Of a stretch of DNA of 13,581 nt, positions 1 through 6,033 are shown one piece after another. Position numbers and translations under genes: made by a program. Source of the stretch: RGIG1681 sp045648025 (lineage in GTDB: Bacteria > Bacillota > Clostridia > Christensenellales > UBA1242); NCBI GenBank assembly GCA_045648025.1, contig JAZRNH010000005.1, forward strand, positions 1 through 13,581. The letters are read 5' to 3'. The notes under the pieces are model-generated. The model was not told the DNA's origin. It did not search any database and was given only the letters and a program-made list of their open reading frames with translations. Position 1 is the stretch's first letter. Every line of letters begins with the position of its first letter.

Positions 1-1
1 T

Positions 2-565
2 TATGACACTCCGGTTAAAAATTTGTCTATAATTCCTGCAAATATTGACCTTGCTGGTGTTGAAGTTGAGCTTGTTTATATGAATGAAAGGGAATATGTT
101 ATCAAAAAAATATTTGAGCAAGTTAAATCTAGTTATGATTATATAACTATTGATTGTCCACCATCATTGGGTTTGCTTACAATTAATGCTTTTACAGCTG
201 CAGATTCAGTTATAATTCCAATTCAATGTGAATTTTTTGCCTTAGAAGGTTTGAGTCAGCTTATGAATACTGTTAGACTTGTTAAAAAGAAGCTTAATCC
301 AGATATTATGATTGATGGTGTTGTGCTTACAATGAGAGATACAAGAAGTAATTTAGGCAAACAAGTTGCTGAAGAGATTGGAAAATTCTTCGCTAATACT
401 GTTTTTGAGACAACAATTCCTAGAAATGTTAGACTTGCAGAGTCTCCAAGTCACGGACTTCCAATTTATTTATATGATAAGAATTGTGTTGGTTCAAAGG
501 CTTATAAATTGCTTACTGAAGAGTATTTTGAAAGAAGAAAAGATAAATATATTAAATTAGGTTAA
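2..565 (+). CDS. parA: Chromosome partitioning ATPase ParA/Soj, 5' truncated by window edge
   Basis: This is the C-terminal part of a ParA/Soj-type deviant Walker ATPase. In the family, ATP-bound dimers bind nucleoid DNA, and ParB stimulates hydrolysis to move or orient parS-bound origins. The reading frame is open from base 2, so the gene begins upstream and the TTG at 23 is not the start. Visible family signatures are the stretch ending SIIPANIDLAGVEVEL, the hydrophobic strand plus IDCPPSLGLLT (Walker B/switch II region), IPIQCEFFALEGL, and the late IPRNVRLAESPSHG motif. The N-terminal KGGVGKT P-loop is missing only because the window starts inside the gene. The stop codon lies 9 bases before the parB start, and the parB ribosome binding site touches it, so the two are co-transcribed. 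The immediately following parB supports a chromosomal ParA rather than a MinD. Confidence 0.95.
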   Translation, partial: YDTPVKNLSIIPANIDLAGVEVELVYMNEREYVIKKIFEQVKSSYDYITIDCPPSLGLLTINAFTAADSVIIPIQCEFFALEGLSQLMNTVRLVKKKLNPDIMIDGVVLTMRDTRSNLGKQVAEEIGKFFANTVFETTIPRNVRLAESPSHGLPIYLYDKNCVGSKAYKLLTEEYFERRKDKYIKLG

Positions 566-574
566 GGAGTGCTT

Positions 575-1465
575 ATGAAAAGAGGACTTGGAAGAGGTTT
601 AGATTCATTATTTGGTGGTTTAGATGAAGAAAATGAATCAAAACCAGAAAAAACAGAGGTAAAAATTGAAACTGTGGTTGTAAATGAGCCAAAACAGGTT
701 GAAATTGGGTTAATTGATAGAAATCCAGACCAACCTAGAAAGATTTTTGACGATGAAGCATTGTCAGAACTTGCTAGTTCAATTAAACAACACGGTGTTA
801 TTCAACCAATCATTGTTAAAGAAGTTGATGGAAGATATGTTATTATTGCTGGTGAAAGAAGATGGAGAGCATCAAGACTTGTTGGTTTAAAAACTATTCC
901 TTGTGTTATTAAAGATTACACAGAGCAAGAAATTAGTGAAATCGCTATCATTGAAAACCTTCAAAGAGAAGATTTAAACCCAATTGAATCAGCAAAAGCC
1001 ATTAAAAATCTCATTAATCAATATAATTTAACTCAAGATGAAGTTGCTGATAAAATTGGAAAGAGCAGACCAGCTGTTGCTAACACTATTAGACTTTTGT
1101 CACTTCCAGAGCAAATTATTACTTTGGTTGAACAAAACAAACTTACAGCAGGTCATGCAAGAGCACTTCTTGCAATTGAAAATAGTTCAAAACAAAAAGA
1201 ATTAGCAATTGCAATTATTGAAAAAGGTTTAACTGTTCGTGATGTTGAAAATATTATTAAAAACTTAAACAAATCAAAATCAGAACCACCAAAACCAAAA
1301 GAAAAGAGTTTAGAACTTAAAGATTTTGAAAATAAAATCAAAAGAGTGCTTTCAACAAGTGTTGCAATTAAAGGCAATGACAATAAAGGAAAAATTGTAA
1401 TTGATTATTATAGCATTGATGATTTGAATAGAATTTATGAAATTTTGTTAAGTTTACAAAAATAA
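575..1465 (+). CDS. parB: Chromosome partitioning protein ParB/Spo0J
   Basis: CTP-dependent DNA clamp protein of 296 residues that loads at parS sites, slides along neighbouring DNA, and works with ParA and SMC in origin segregation. The start is ATG 575: AGGAG lies 5 bases upstream, and the product begins MKRGLGRGLDSLF, the classic ParB N-terminus that contacts ParA. An upstream in-frame GTG at 569 falls inside the ribosome binding site. Domains in order: ParA-interaction tail (1-15), acidic linker, CTP-binding domain with GERRWR (93-98) and ENLQRED (127-133), helix-turn-helix DNA-binding domain (about 150-200), Lys/Pro linker, and C-terminal dimerisation domain (about 245-296). Positions that separate ParB from Noc read as ParB-type: R165 (KSR), T171 (ANT) and G193 (AGHARAL), with S176 at the fourth. 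Eight parS-like sites lie directly downstream. Confidence 0.97.
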   Translation: MKRGLGRGLDSLFGGLDEENESKPEKTEVKIETVVVNEPKQVEIGLIDRNPDQPRKIFDDEALSELASSIKQHGVIQPIIVKEVDGRYVIIAGERRWRASRLVGLKTIPCVIKDYTEQEISEIAIIENLQREDLNPIESAKAIKNLINQYNLTQDEVADKIGKSRPAVANTIRLLSLPEQIITLVEQNKLTAGHARALLAIENSSKQKELAIAIIEKGLTVRDVENIIKNLNKSKSEPPKPKEKSLELKDFENKIKRVLSTSVAIKGNDNKGKIVIDYYSIDDLNRIYEILLSLQK

Positions 1466-1470
1466 AACAG

Positions 1471-1494
1471 GGCAGCAGTTATTGCTGCCTTTTT
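1471..1494 (+). terminator. Intrinsic terminator of parAB
   Basis: Perfect 7-bp stem GGCAGCA/TGCTGCC (1471-1477 with 1483-1489), 5-base loop, then TTTTT. It starts 5 bases after the parB stop codon and closes the parAB transcript just before the parS array. Confidence 0.9.
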
Positions 1495-1498
1495 ATTT

Positions 1499-1514
1499 TG
1501 TTTCACAGGAAACA
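1499..1514 (+). promoter_or_regulatory. parS: parS-like site 1
   Basis: TGTTTCACAGGAAACA. Perfect TGTTTC/GAAACA arms around an ACAG centre. It is the exact reverse complement of site 6. It differs from the canonical TGTTTCACGTGAAACA at two central bases. Confidence 0.75.
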
Positions 1515-1539
1515 ATTTAAAAGGTGGTAAAATCATTAA

Positions 1540-1555
1540 TGTTTCACGGGAAACA
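1540..1555 (+). promoter_or_regulatory. parS: parS-like site 2
   Basis: TGTTTCACGGGAAACA, the majority form in this array (5 of 8 sites). It differs from canonical parS by a single central T-to-G change. Confidence 0.88.
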
Positions 1556-1641
1556 ATTTGATAAAAATATCAATAAAATAAAATTAAATATTGTAAAAAA
1601 TAAAAATAAAAAACAATAAAATATTTTGTTAAACAAAAAAA

Positions 1642-1657
1642 TGTTTCACGGGAAACA
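1642..1657 (+). promoter_or_regulatory. parS: parS-like site 3, in extended palindrome
   Basis: TGTTTCACGGGAAACA. The symmetry extends beyond the ParB site through flanking A and T runs (1636-1663), giving 12-bp arms around ACGG. The RNA would resemble a bidirectional intrinsic terminator. Confidence 0.88.
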
Positions 1658-1755
1658 TTTTTTAAATTGCCCATAAACCCTGAAATTATCAGCGATTATA
1701 AAAATTTAAAAATATAAAAATAATAATAAAAAAACAATTTAAAATAATAACAAAA

Positions 1756-1771
1756 TGTTTCACGGGAAACA
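1756..1771 (+). promoter_or_regulatory. parS: parS-like site 4, in extended palindrome
   Basis: TGTTTCACGGGAAACA, flanked by CAAAA on the left and TTTTG on the right. The whole of 1751-1776 is symmetric except for the 4-base centre. Confidence 0.88.
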
Positions 1772-1875
1772 TTTTGGGTGAAGTTGAGATATTTTTATTA
1801 ATCTGAATCTGTTTAAAGGTGAGAGGTTTTTAATTCCACAGAAAATACTTGGCGATGACTTTATTAATTCAAATA

Positions 1876-1891
1876 TGTTTCATGTGAAACA
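1876..1891 (+). promoter_or_regulatory. parS: parS-like site 5
   Basis: TGTTTCATGTGAAACA. Perfect outer arms with an ATGT centre, one base from canonical (C to T). It is the only copy in the array with this centre. Confidence 0.8.
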
Positions 1892-1922
1892 ATTTAGCAA
1901 AGTTTGGGTGGCTGCACCCTTG

Positions 1923-1938
1923 TGTTTCCTGTGAAACA
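1923..1938 (-). promoter_or_regulatory. parS: parS-like site 6, inverted
   Basis: The plus strand reads TGTTTCCTGTGAAACA. On the minus strand it is identical to site 1 (TGTTTCACAGGAAACA). It is the only copy whose asymmetric centre faces the opposite way. Confidence 0.75.
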
Positions 1939-1960
1939 TTTTTGATGGGGTAATGTTTTA

Positions 1961-1976
1961 TGTTTCACGGGAAACA
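1961..1976 (+). promoter_or_regulatory. parS: parS-like site 7
   Basis: TGTTTCACGGGAAACA, majority form. A flanking A/T pair extends the arms by one base on each side. Confidence 0.88.
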
Positions 1977-2075
1977 TTGTTTAAATTATCGCAAAAGGTT
2001 AATGTTGGTTTTGTGGTTTAAAAAAAGTTTAAGTGTGGTGCAAAAAGAGTTTTAACTGCACACAGAATATTAGAT

Positions 2076-2108
2076 AATAAAAAAACTGTTTCACGGGAAA
2101 CAGTTTTT
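2076..2108 (-). terminator. Intrinsic terminator of cvpA, overlapping a parS site
   Basis: On the minus strand, a perfect 12-bp stem AAAAACTGTTTC / GAAACAGTTTTT closes a CCGT loop and runs into a T-rich stretch. It begins 4 bases after the cvpA stop codon. The stem contains the whole parS site 8, so one sequence could serve both as a ParB loading site and as an RNA terminator. The terminator call rests on shape and position only. Confidence 0.7.
2087..2102 (+). promoter_or_regulatory. parS: parS-like site 8, inside the cvpA terminator
   Basis: TGTTTCACGGGAAACA, majority form. Extended symmetry (2081-2108) makes it the stem of a putative minus-strand terminator directly after cvpA. Confidence 0.88.
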
Positions 2109-2112
2109 GTTT

Positions 2113-2871
2113 TTAAAAGATTTGCCTTATTATGTCACCAAAGTTTAGATAGTTGTCAATAAAATCATTTATTGGTTCGTATATAAACCTTCCACAAAGG
2201 GAACCATTTATATAGTTTGTTACTGAATCCATAAAGTTAAATGGAGACATAAGTTTTAAGACTAAACATATAATAATTAATATAATGAATCCTTGGAATA
2301 ATCCATATAAAGCACCAAGTGTGTTATCCACTGCTTTTACAAAACCAATTGTTCTGAGTTTGTTAACTAAGAGTTGAATAAGCAAAATAACTAAATACAC
2401 TAACACAAATGCTGTAACAAATGAAATAATTGTTGTGAAGAATGTTGAAAGTGATTCGCCAACAATTTGTGCAAGGGTTCTTGATTCTAAACCAGATTCA
2501 TGAAGTTTTTCATAGAGTGAACTGTTATTCATAAACAATCTATAAAAGAAGTTTGAAATCTTTGGAAGTCCGCTATGACTCATTGTTTCTGATACAAAAC
2601 CCTTAAGTTCTTCTTTTGGTATTGTTAAAAGGTTGACAGCAAAATTTTCAGAATTAGCAATCATATCGCTTGCATAATGGTTTGAAATGGCTGTACTCAT
2701 ACCAAAAATCTTTTCTAAAAGGTGTCCAATAGGTTTATATAAGAAAAAGCTGAGAAGCAAATTCAATATTCCTGAAAAATGGTTTATAACAGATGTCATA
2801 AAACCTCTTCTAATTCCAATTATAACTAATATTATTGCAAATAGTAATACACCAAGGTCTAACCAATTCAT
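2113..2871 (-). CDS. CvpA family membrane protein
   Basis: A 252-residue integral membrane protein of the CvpA (colicin V production) family, whose biochemical role is poorly defined but which is linked to envelope functions. The N-terminus MNWLDLGVLLFAII followed by GIRRGF is typical of the family, as is the late VDNTLGALYGLFQG motif before the last membrane segment. Four membrane segments are likely (about 5-21, 28-46, 142-170, 184-207). The basic loops after segments 1 and 3 point inward, leaving an outside loop of about 95 residues and an outside C-terminal tail. That loop makes it longer than compact CvpA proteins of roughly 160-180 residues. ATG 2871 is preceded by AAAGGAG at 6 bases and by a promoter. 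It is divergent from ftsH. A second, much larger CvpA-like protein is encoded at 9204-11444. Confidence 0.85.
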   Translation of the reverse strand: MNWLDLGVLLFAIILVIIGIRRGFMTSVINHFSGILNLLLSFFLYKPIGHLLEKIFGMSTAISNHYASDMIANSENFAVNLLTIPKEELKGFVSETMSHSGLPKISNFFYRLFMNNSSLYEKLHESGLESRTLAQIVGESLSTFFTTIISFVTAFVLVYLVILLIQLLVNKLRTIGFVKAVDNTLGALYGLFQGFIILIIICLVLKLMSPFNFMDSVTNYINGSLCGRFIYEPINDFIDNYLNFGDIIRQIF

Positions 2872-2893
2872 AAGATACTCCTTTAATAAATCT

Positions 2894-2922
2894 ATTATAT
2901 TATAAAATATTGATTTAGTCTA
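2894..2922 (-). promoter_or_regulatory. Sigma-A-type promoter of cvpA
   Basis: On the minus strand, TAGACT (-35), a 17-base spacer and a perfect TATAAT (-10), about 22 bases before the ATG. The -35 matches the TTGACA consensus at 4 of 6 positions. Confidence 0.65.
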
Positions 2923-2992
2923 TTTTTATTTAAAAAAAGTTGAAAAAACTTTTATATTATTTTAAGTTTGGTTAAGAATTTTAAAAAAAGAA

Positions 2993-3021
2993 TTGATATA
3001 TTACTCGTTTTTTGATAAAAT
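2993..3021 (+). promoter_or_regulatory. Sigma-A-type promoter of ftsH
   Basis: TTGATA (2993-2998), 17-base spacer, TAAAAT (3016-3021). It lies about 28 bases before the ATG, with GGAGG at 3038-3042. No CIRCE or similar heat-shock operator is visible nearby. Confidence 0.7.
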
Positions 3022-3049
3022 AAAGTGAGTAATTATTGGAGGCAATTAA

Positions 3050-5329
3050 ATGAGCGAAATGCAAGACAAAAACAGAGAAACTCGAATAAAACAACAGAAA
3101 AGTTTGTTTATAAAAAGAATTGTAATCTTACTTTCAATTGTGCTTATCTTCTCAGTGATTTTCTGGGCGGTAACAAAGTCGGCTGAAGGTAAAGAAATTT
3201 CATATAATGATTTCCAAATTCAACTTCAAGGTGGTCAAATTGATGAGATTTACTTAAATCAATCAAAGATTCAAATTTATGGAGTTGATGGAACAGCATA
3301 TTGGATGCATAATAGAAATTCTGCTGAACAAAGCATAATTCAAGAAATTAATTATCTTTATGATTCAGGATTTAGCGGAAGTATTCCAAAACTTATTTTT
3401 GGAACAACCACAACCGTTTCAATATTTAGCATTTTATATCCTATATTAATGGTTGTAGTTTTTGCAGTAATGATTATCTTTATTACAAGACAAATCAGAG
3501 GTGCAAATAACAAAAACTTTGATTTTGTTAAAAACAGAGCAAGAGTTTATCCTAGCAAAACCAAATTCACAGATGTTGCTGGTGAAGATGAAGAAAAGGC
3601 TGAACTTGAAGATATTGTAGACTTTTTAAAGAATCCAAAGAAATATATTGACTTGGGTGCCAAAATTCCTAAAGGTGTATTGCTTGTAGGCCCTCCAGGA
3701 ACTGGTAAAACCTTACTTGCAAGAGCTGTTGCAGGTGAAGCTGGTGTACCATTCTTTACAATAAGCGGTTCTGATTTTATGGAATTGTTTGTTGGTGTTG
3801 GTGCATCAAGAGTTAGAGATTTGTTTGAAACTGCTAAAAAAGCAAAACCTTGTATCATTTTCATTGATGAAATTGATGCTGTCGGCAGACAAAGAGGTGC
3901 TGGTATGGGCGGCGGAAACGATGAAAGAGAACAAACACTTAACCAATTGTTGGTTCAAATGGACGGTTTTGAAGATAATGAAGGCATAATTGTTATGGCT
4001 GCAACAAACCGTGTTGATATTTTGGATCCAGCATTATTAAGACCAGGAAGATTTGATAGAAGAGTTAATATTAATATTCCTGATATTAAAGGCAGAGAAG
4101 AAATTTTGAAGGTTCATGCAAGAAATAAACCACTTGATAAAACTATTGACCTTAAATCAATTGCAAGAATCACCGCTGGTTTCACCGGTGCTGAAATTGA
4201 AAACCTTTTAAACGAATCTGCAATTCTGGTTGCAAAAGAAAATAGAACCGTTATTACTGAAAACGATATTCAAAGATCTATTATGAAAGTTACACTTGGT
4301 CCACAAAAGAAGAGCCGTGTTATTGATGAAAAAGACAAATATAGCACAGCAATTCATGAATCCGGCCATGCTCTTATTAATAGACTTGCAAAAGAAAAAA
4401 CTCCTGTTCAAGAAGTTTCAATTATTCCAAGAGGTGGAGCTGGTGGTTATACACTTTCTGCTGATGATGATGTTCAATATTATTATAGAGAAAAACTTCT
4501 TTGCAGAATCCAAATGCTTCTTGGTGGAATCACCGCTGAAAAATTGTTTGTAGGCGATGTTTCAACCGGTGCTTCAAATGACCTTAAAAGAGCCACTGAC
4601 ATTGCAAAGAGAATGGTTTCTGAATGGGGTATGAGCAGTGAAATTGGTATGGTTTATTGCGGCGGAGATAATGAAATCTTCCTTGGAAGATCTTATCAAG
4701 AAAGAATGCCATACAGTGAGAATCAAGCTGCTAAAATTGATGTAGAAATTAAAAAGATTATTGATCTTTGTGCAAAAGAAACTGAAAAGCTTTTAACAAA
4801 GCATAAAGATAAACTTCTTACAATGGCAAATGTTCTTTTAGAAAAAGAAACAATTTATGCTGAAGAAGTTGATATGATTATTGAAGGCAAATCAAAAGAA
4901 GATGTTATTGCCCATATTGATAGCAAAGACAAAAAGAAAGATGATGAGCCAAAACAAGAAGAAAAAACAACAACAGATGCTCTTGTTGAAACAATTTCAA
5001 AGGTTGAAAATTTAACCGATGAAAATTCAGAAAAAAATGAAGAAAAAATCGCAGAAAATACTAAAAATATAGTGAAATCTGTTGATGATTTGTTAAAAGA
5101 AGCTGAAAAAAGAGAAAAAGAGCTTAATGAAAAGGCTTCAAAAAAAGAAGAATCTGTTGAGAAAACCGTTGAAGAAAAACCAAAGAAAACAACAACAAGA
5201 AAAAAAGCTTCAACAACCACAAAAAAGACAGCTTCTACAACAAAAACAACAACTACAAAAAAACCAGCAGCAAAAAAGACTGCTGAAAAACAAGAAGAAA
5301 CAAAAACAGAAACAACAGACAACAAATAA
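3050..5329 (+). CDS. ftsH: ATP-dependent zinc metalloprotease FtsH with long low-complexity tail
   Basis: Membrane-anchored AAA+ protease of 759 residues that unfolds and degrades misassembled membrane proteins and some short-lived regulators as a hexamer. In order: short basic cytoplasmic N-terminus, membrane segment (about 22-42), extracytoplasmic domain, second membrane segment (about 128-147), AAA module with Walker A GPPGTGKT (214-221), pore loop FVG, Walker B IDEIDA (D273, E274) and the second region of homology ending RPGRFDRR. The peptidase domain has HESGH (H436, E437, H440) and the third zinc ligand D511 in GASNDLKRAT. All catalytic residues are present. From about residue 625 a tail of about 135 residues rich in Lys, Thr, Glu and Ala follows, ending in Lys/Thr repeats such as TTRKKASTTTKK. 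Typical FtsH is about 600-650 residues. ATG 3050 has GGAGG 7 bases upstream. The next gene follows after 18 bases. Confidence 0.97.
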   Translation: MSEMQDKNRETRIKQQKSLFIKRIVILLSIVLIFSVIFWAVTKSAEGKEISYNDFQIQLQGGQIDEIYLNQSKIQIYGVDGTAYWMHNRNSAEQSIIQEINYLYDSGFSGSIPKLIFGTTTTVSIFSILYPILMVVVFAVMIIFITRQIRGANNKNFDFVKNRARVYPSKTKFTDVAGEDEEKAELEDIVDFLKNPKKYIDLGAKIPKGVLLVGPPGTGKTLLARAVAGEAGVPFFTISGSDFMELFVGVGASRVRDLFETAKKAKPCIIFIDEIDAVGRQRGAGMGGGNDEREQTLNQLLVQMDGFEDNEGIIVMAATNRVDILDPALLRPGRFDRRVNINIPDIKGREEILKVHARNKPLDKTIDLKSIARITAGFTGAEIENLLNESAILVAKENRTVITENDIQRSIMKVTLGPQKKSRVIDEKDKYSTAIHESGHALINRLAKEKTPVQEVSIIPRGGAGGYTLSADDDVQYYYREKLLCRIQMLLGGITAEKLFVGDVSTGASNDLKRATDIAKRMVSEWGMSSEIGMVYCGGDNEIFLGRSYQERMPYSENQAAKIDVEIKKIIDLCAKETEKLLTKHKDKLLTMANVLLEKETIYAEEVDMIIEGKSKEDVIAHIDSKDKKKDDEPKQEEKTTTDALVETISKVENLTDENSEKNEEKIAENTKNIVKSVDDLLKEAEKREKELNEKASKKEESVEKTVEEKPKKTTTRKKASTTTKKTASTTKTTTTKKPAAKKTAEKQEETKTETTDNK

Positions 5330-5347
5330 TAATACAAGGGAAAAACA

Positions 5348-5917
5348 ATGAAAAAAGTATTTATAGTTATCGCTTCGGTGTTTATGGTTGCTGTTATATC
5401 ACTTTTGATTGTGCTTAACTCTGTTAAAGAAAATGACGGAATTGTTCATAATTCGCCATACACAATTAGTGTTTATAACAAATCAAGCAACCCAAAAGTG
5501 TTTGATGCCGAAGATTCAGTGTATCATGATGTTATTGAACGAATTAACAAAATTTCAAAAATGTCACTTTTTGATAAATTGTTAAAACTTAAAACACTTG
5601 ATTCTAAAATGGAAATAAACAAAGACGGAACCTATGTTAAGTGGACTCCTGAAATTAGCTCAGGCAACTATGTTATTGAAATTGACTATGACAAGCCACA
5701 AGATGTTATTGTTTATGAAGATGGAAACACAAGAGTAATTTCATATTGTTGTATTTATTATGTTTTTAACGGACTTAATGATTTTTCTAATGTTGTTGCT
5801 TATTATTCATTGGATAGAGATGAAACAAAAAAGCAAACTGCTTATGCAAACTGTCAGCCAATTGTGTTTGATGCTTATACCGATGAACTTGTTGATTATG
5901 TTAAAACTGTTAAATAA
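5348..5917 (+). CDS. Hypothetical membrane-anchored extracytoplasmic protein
   Basis: A 189-residue protein that I do not recognise. The N-terminus MKKVFIVIASVFMVAVISLL is a positively charged start plus one hydrophobic segment (about 4-24), so it is either an uncleaved membrane anchor or a signal peptide. No lipobox cysteine is present. The remaining 165 residues look like a soluble domain with alternating charged and aromatic residues, consistent with beta structure (SGNYVIEIDYDKPQDVIVYEDG), and a Cys-Cys pair in SYCCIYYVF. ATG 5348 is preceded by AAGGGAAAAACA, a modest ribosome binding site. It begins 18 bases after ftsH with no terminator between, and a terminator follows it, so it is probably the last gene of the ftsH operon. 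A partner or substrate role for FtsH is only a guess from position. Confidence 0.8.
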   Translation: MKKVFIVIASVFMVAVISLLIVLNSVKENDGIVHNSPYTISVYNKSSNPKVFDAEDSVYHDVIERINKISKMSLFDKLLKLKTLDSKMEINKDGTYVKWTPEISSGNYVIEIDYDKPQDVIVYEDGNTRVISYCCIYYVFNGLNDFSNVVAYYSLDRDETKKQTAYANCQPIVFDAYTDELVDYVKTVK

Positions 5918-5924
5918 TAAAAAG

Positions 5925-5953
5925 ACACCCGCCAAACGGCAGGTGTTTTTTTT
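5925..5953 (+). terminator. Intrinsic terminator of the ftsH operon
   Basis: Stem ACACCCGCC / GGCAGGTGT (5925-5933 with 5938-5946) with one C-A mismatch and an AAAC loop, followed by eight further T residues. It starts 7 bases after the preceding stop codon. Confidence 0.88.
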
Positions 5954-5984
5954 GTGAAAAATTTTCAAAATTTTGCATAATTCG

Positions 5985-6028
5985 ACACTCCTTTACAAAC
6001 AATAATATTAGAAATAAAAAAGGAGTGT
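5985..6028. promoter_or_regulatory. 10-bp inverted repeat containing the Shine-Dalgarno of the small Cys/Ser gene
   Basis: ACACTCCTTT (5985-5994) is the exact reverse complement of AAAGGAGTGT (6019-6028). The right arm is the ribosome binding site of the gene at 6034. If the transcript includes the left arm, the two arms can pair over a 24-base AT-rich loop and hide the site. TCGACA-like (5982-5987) and TAATAT-like (6003-6008) promoter elements overlap it. If those set the start point, the left arm would not be transcribed, and the repeat could instead be a DNA operator. The sequence does not decide between these. Confidence 0.55.
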
Positions 6029-6033
6029 GAAAT

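Larger units (their letters stand above)
1466..2112. other. Gene-free parS array region between parB and cvpA
   Basis: About 650 bases with no credible gene on either strand. It holds the parB terminator and eight parS-like palindromes starting at 1499, 1540, 1642, 1756, 1876, 1923, 1961 and 2087. The DNA between sites is very AT-rich with no repeat unit of its own, so this is a scatter of short palindromes rather than a tandem array. I saw no DnaA-box cluster. A small hairpin GGGTG-GCTG-CACCC at 1906-1919 has no T tract and no obvious role. By family knowledge, such sites next to parAB act as the centromere that ParB loads on. The density, eight sites in 604 bases, is the notable property. 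Confidence 0.85.

Noticed and set aside
23..25. TTG as the start of the parA-like gene
   Set aside because: The frame is open to the window edge and encodes further ParA residues upstream, so the gene is truncated, not started here.
569..571. GTG as the parB start
   Set aside because: It overlaps the AGGAG ribosome binding site. ATG 575 gives the conserved MKRGLGRGL N-terminus.
575..1465. Noc rather than ParB
   Set aside because: Residues at the ParB/Noc discriminating positions are R, T, S and G, and the N-terminus is ParB-type. The parA partner and G at position 2 of the sites also fit ParB.
1466..2112. CRISPR or tandem repeat array
   Set aside because: The repeats are 16-bp palindromes at irregular 38-126 base steps with unrelated intervening DNA, matching parS rather than CRISPR or an iteron array.
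2324..2332. DnaA-box-like TTATCCACT
   Set aside because: A single copy inside the cvpA coding sequence, where it encodes the conserved VDNTLG segment. There is no cluster, so it is not evidence of oriC.
2926..2955. AT-rich palindrome AAAAGTT...AACTTTT upstream of ftsH
   Set aside because: Low-complexity A/T runs make this symmetry expected by chance, and it has no T-tract or operator match.
4855..5337. 160-codon minus-strand frame over the ftsH tail
   Set aside because: It is the shadow of a low-complexity Lys/Glu/Thr region and gives a Phe/Ser/Val-rich nonsense protein with no ribosome binding site.
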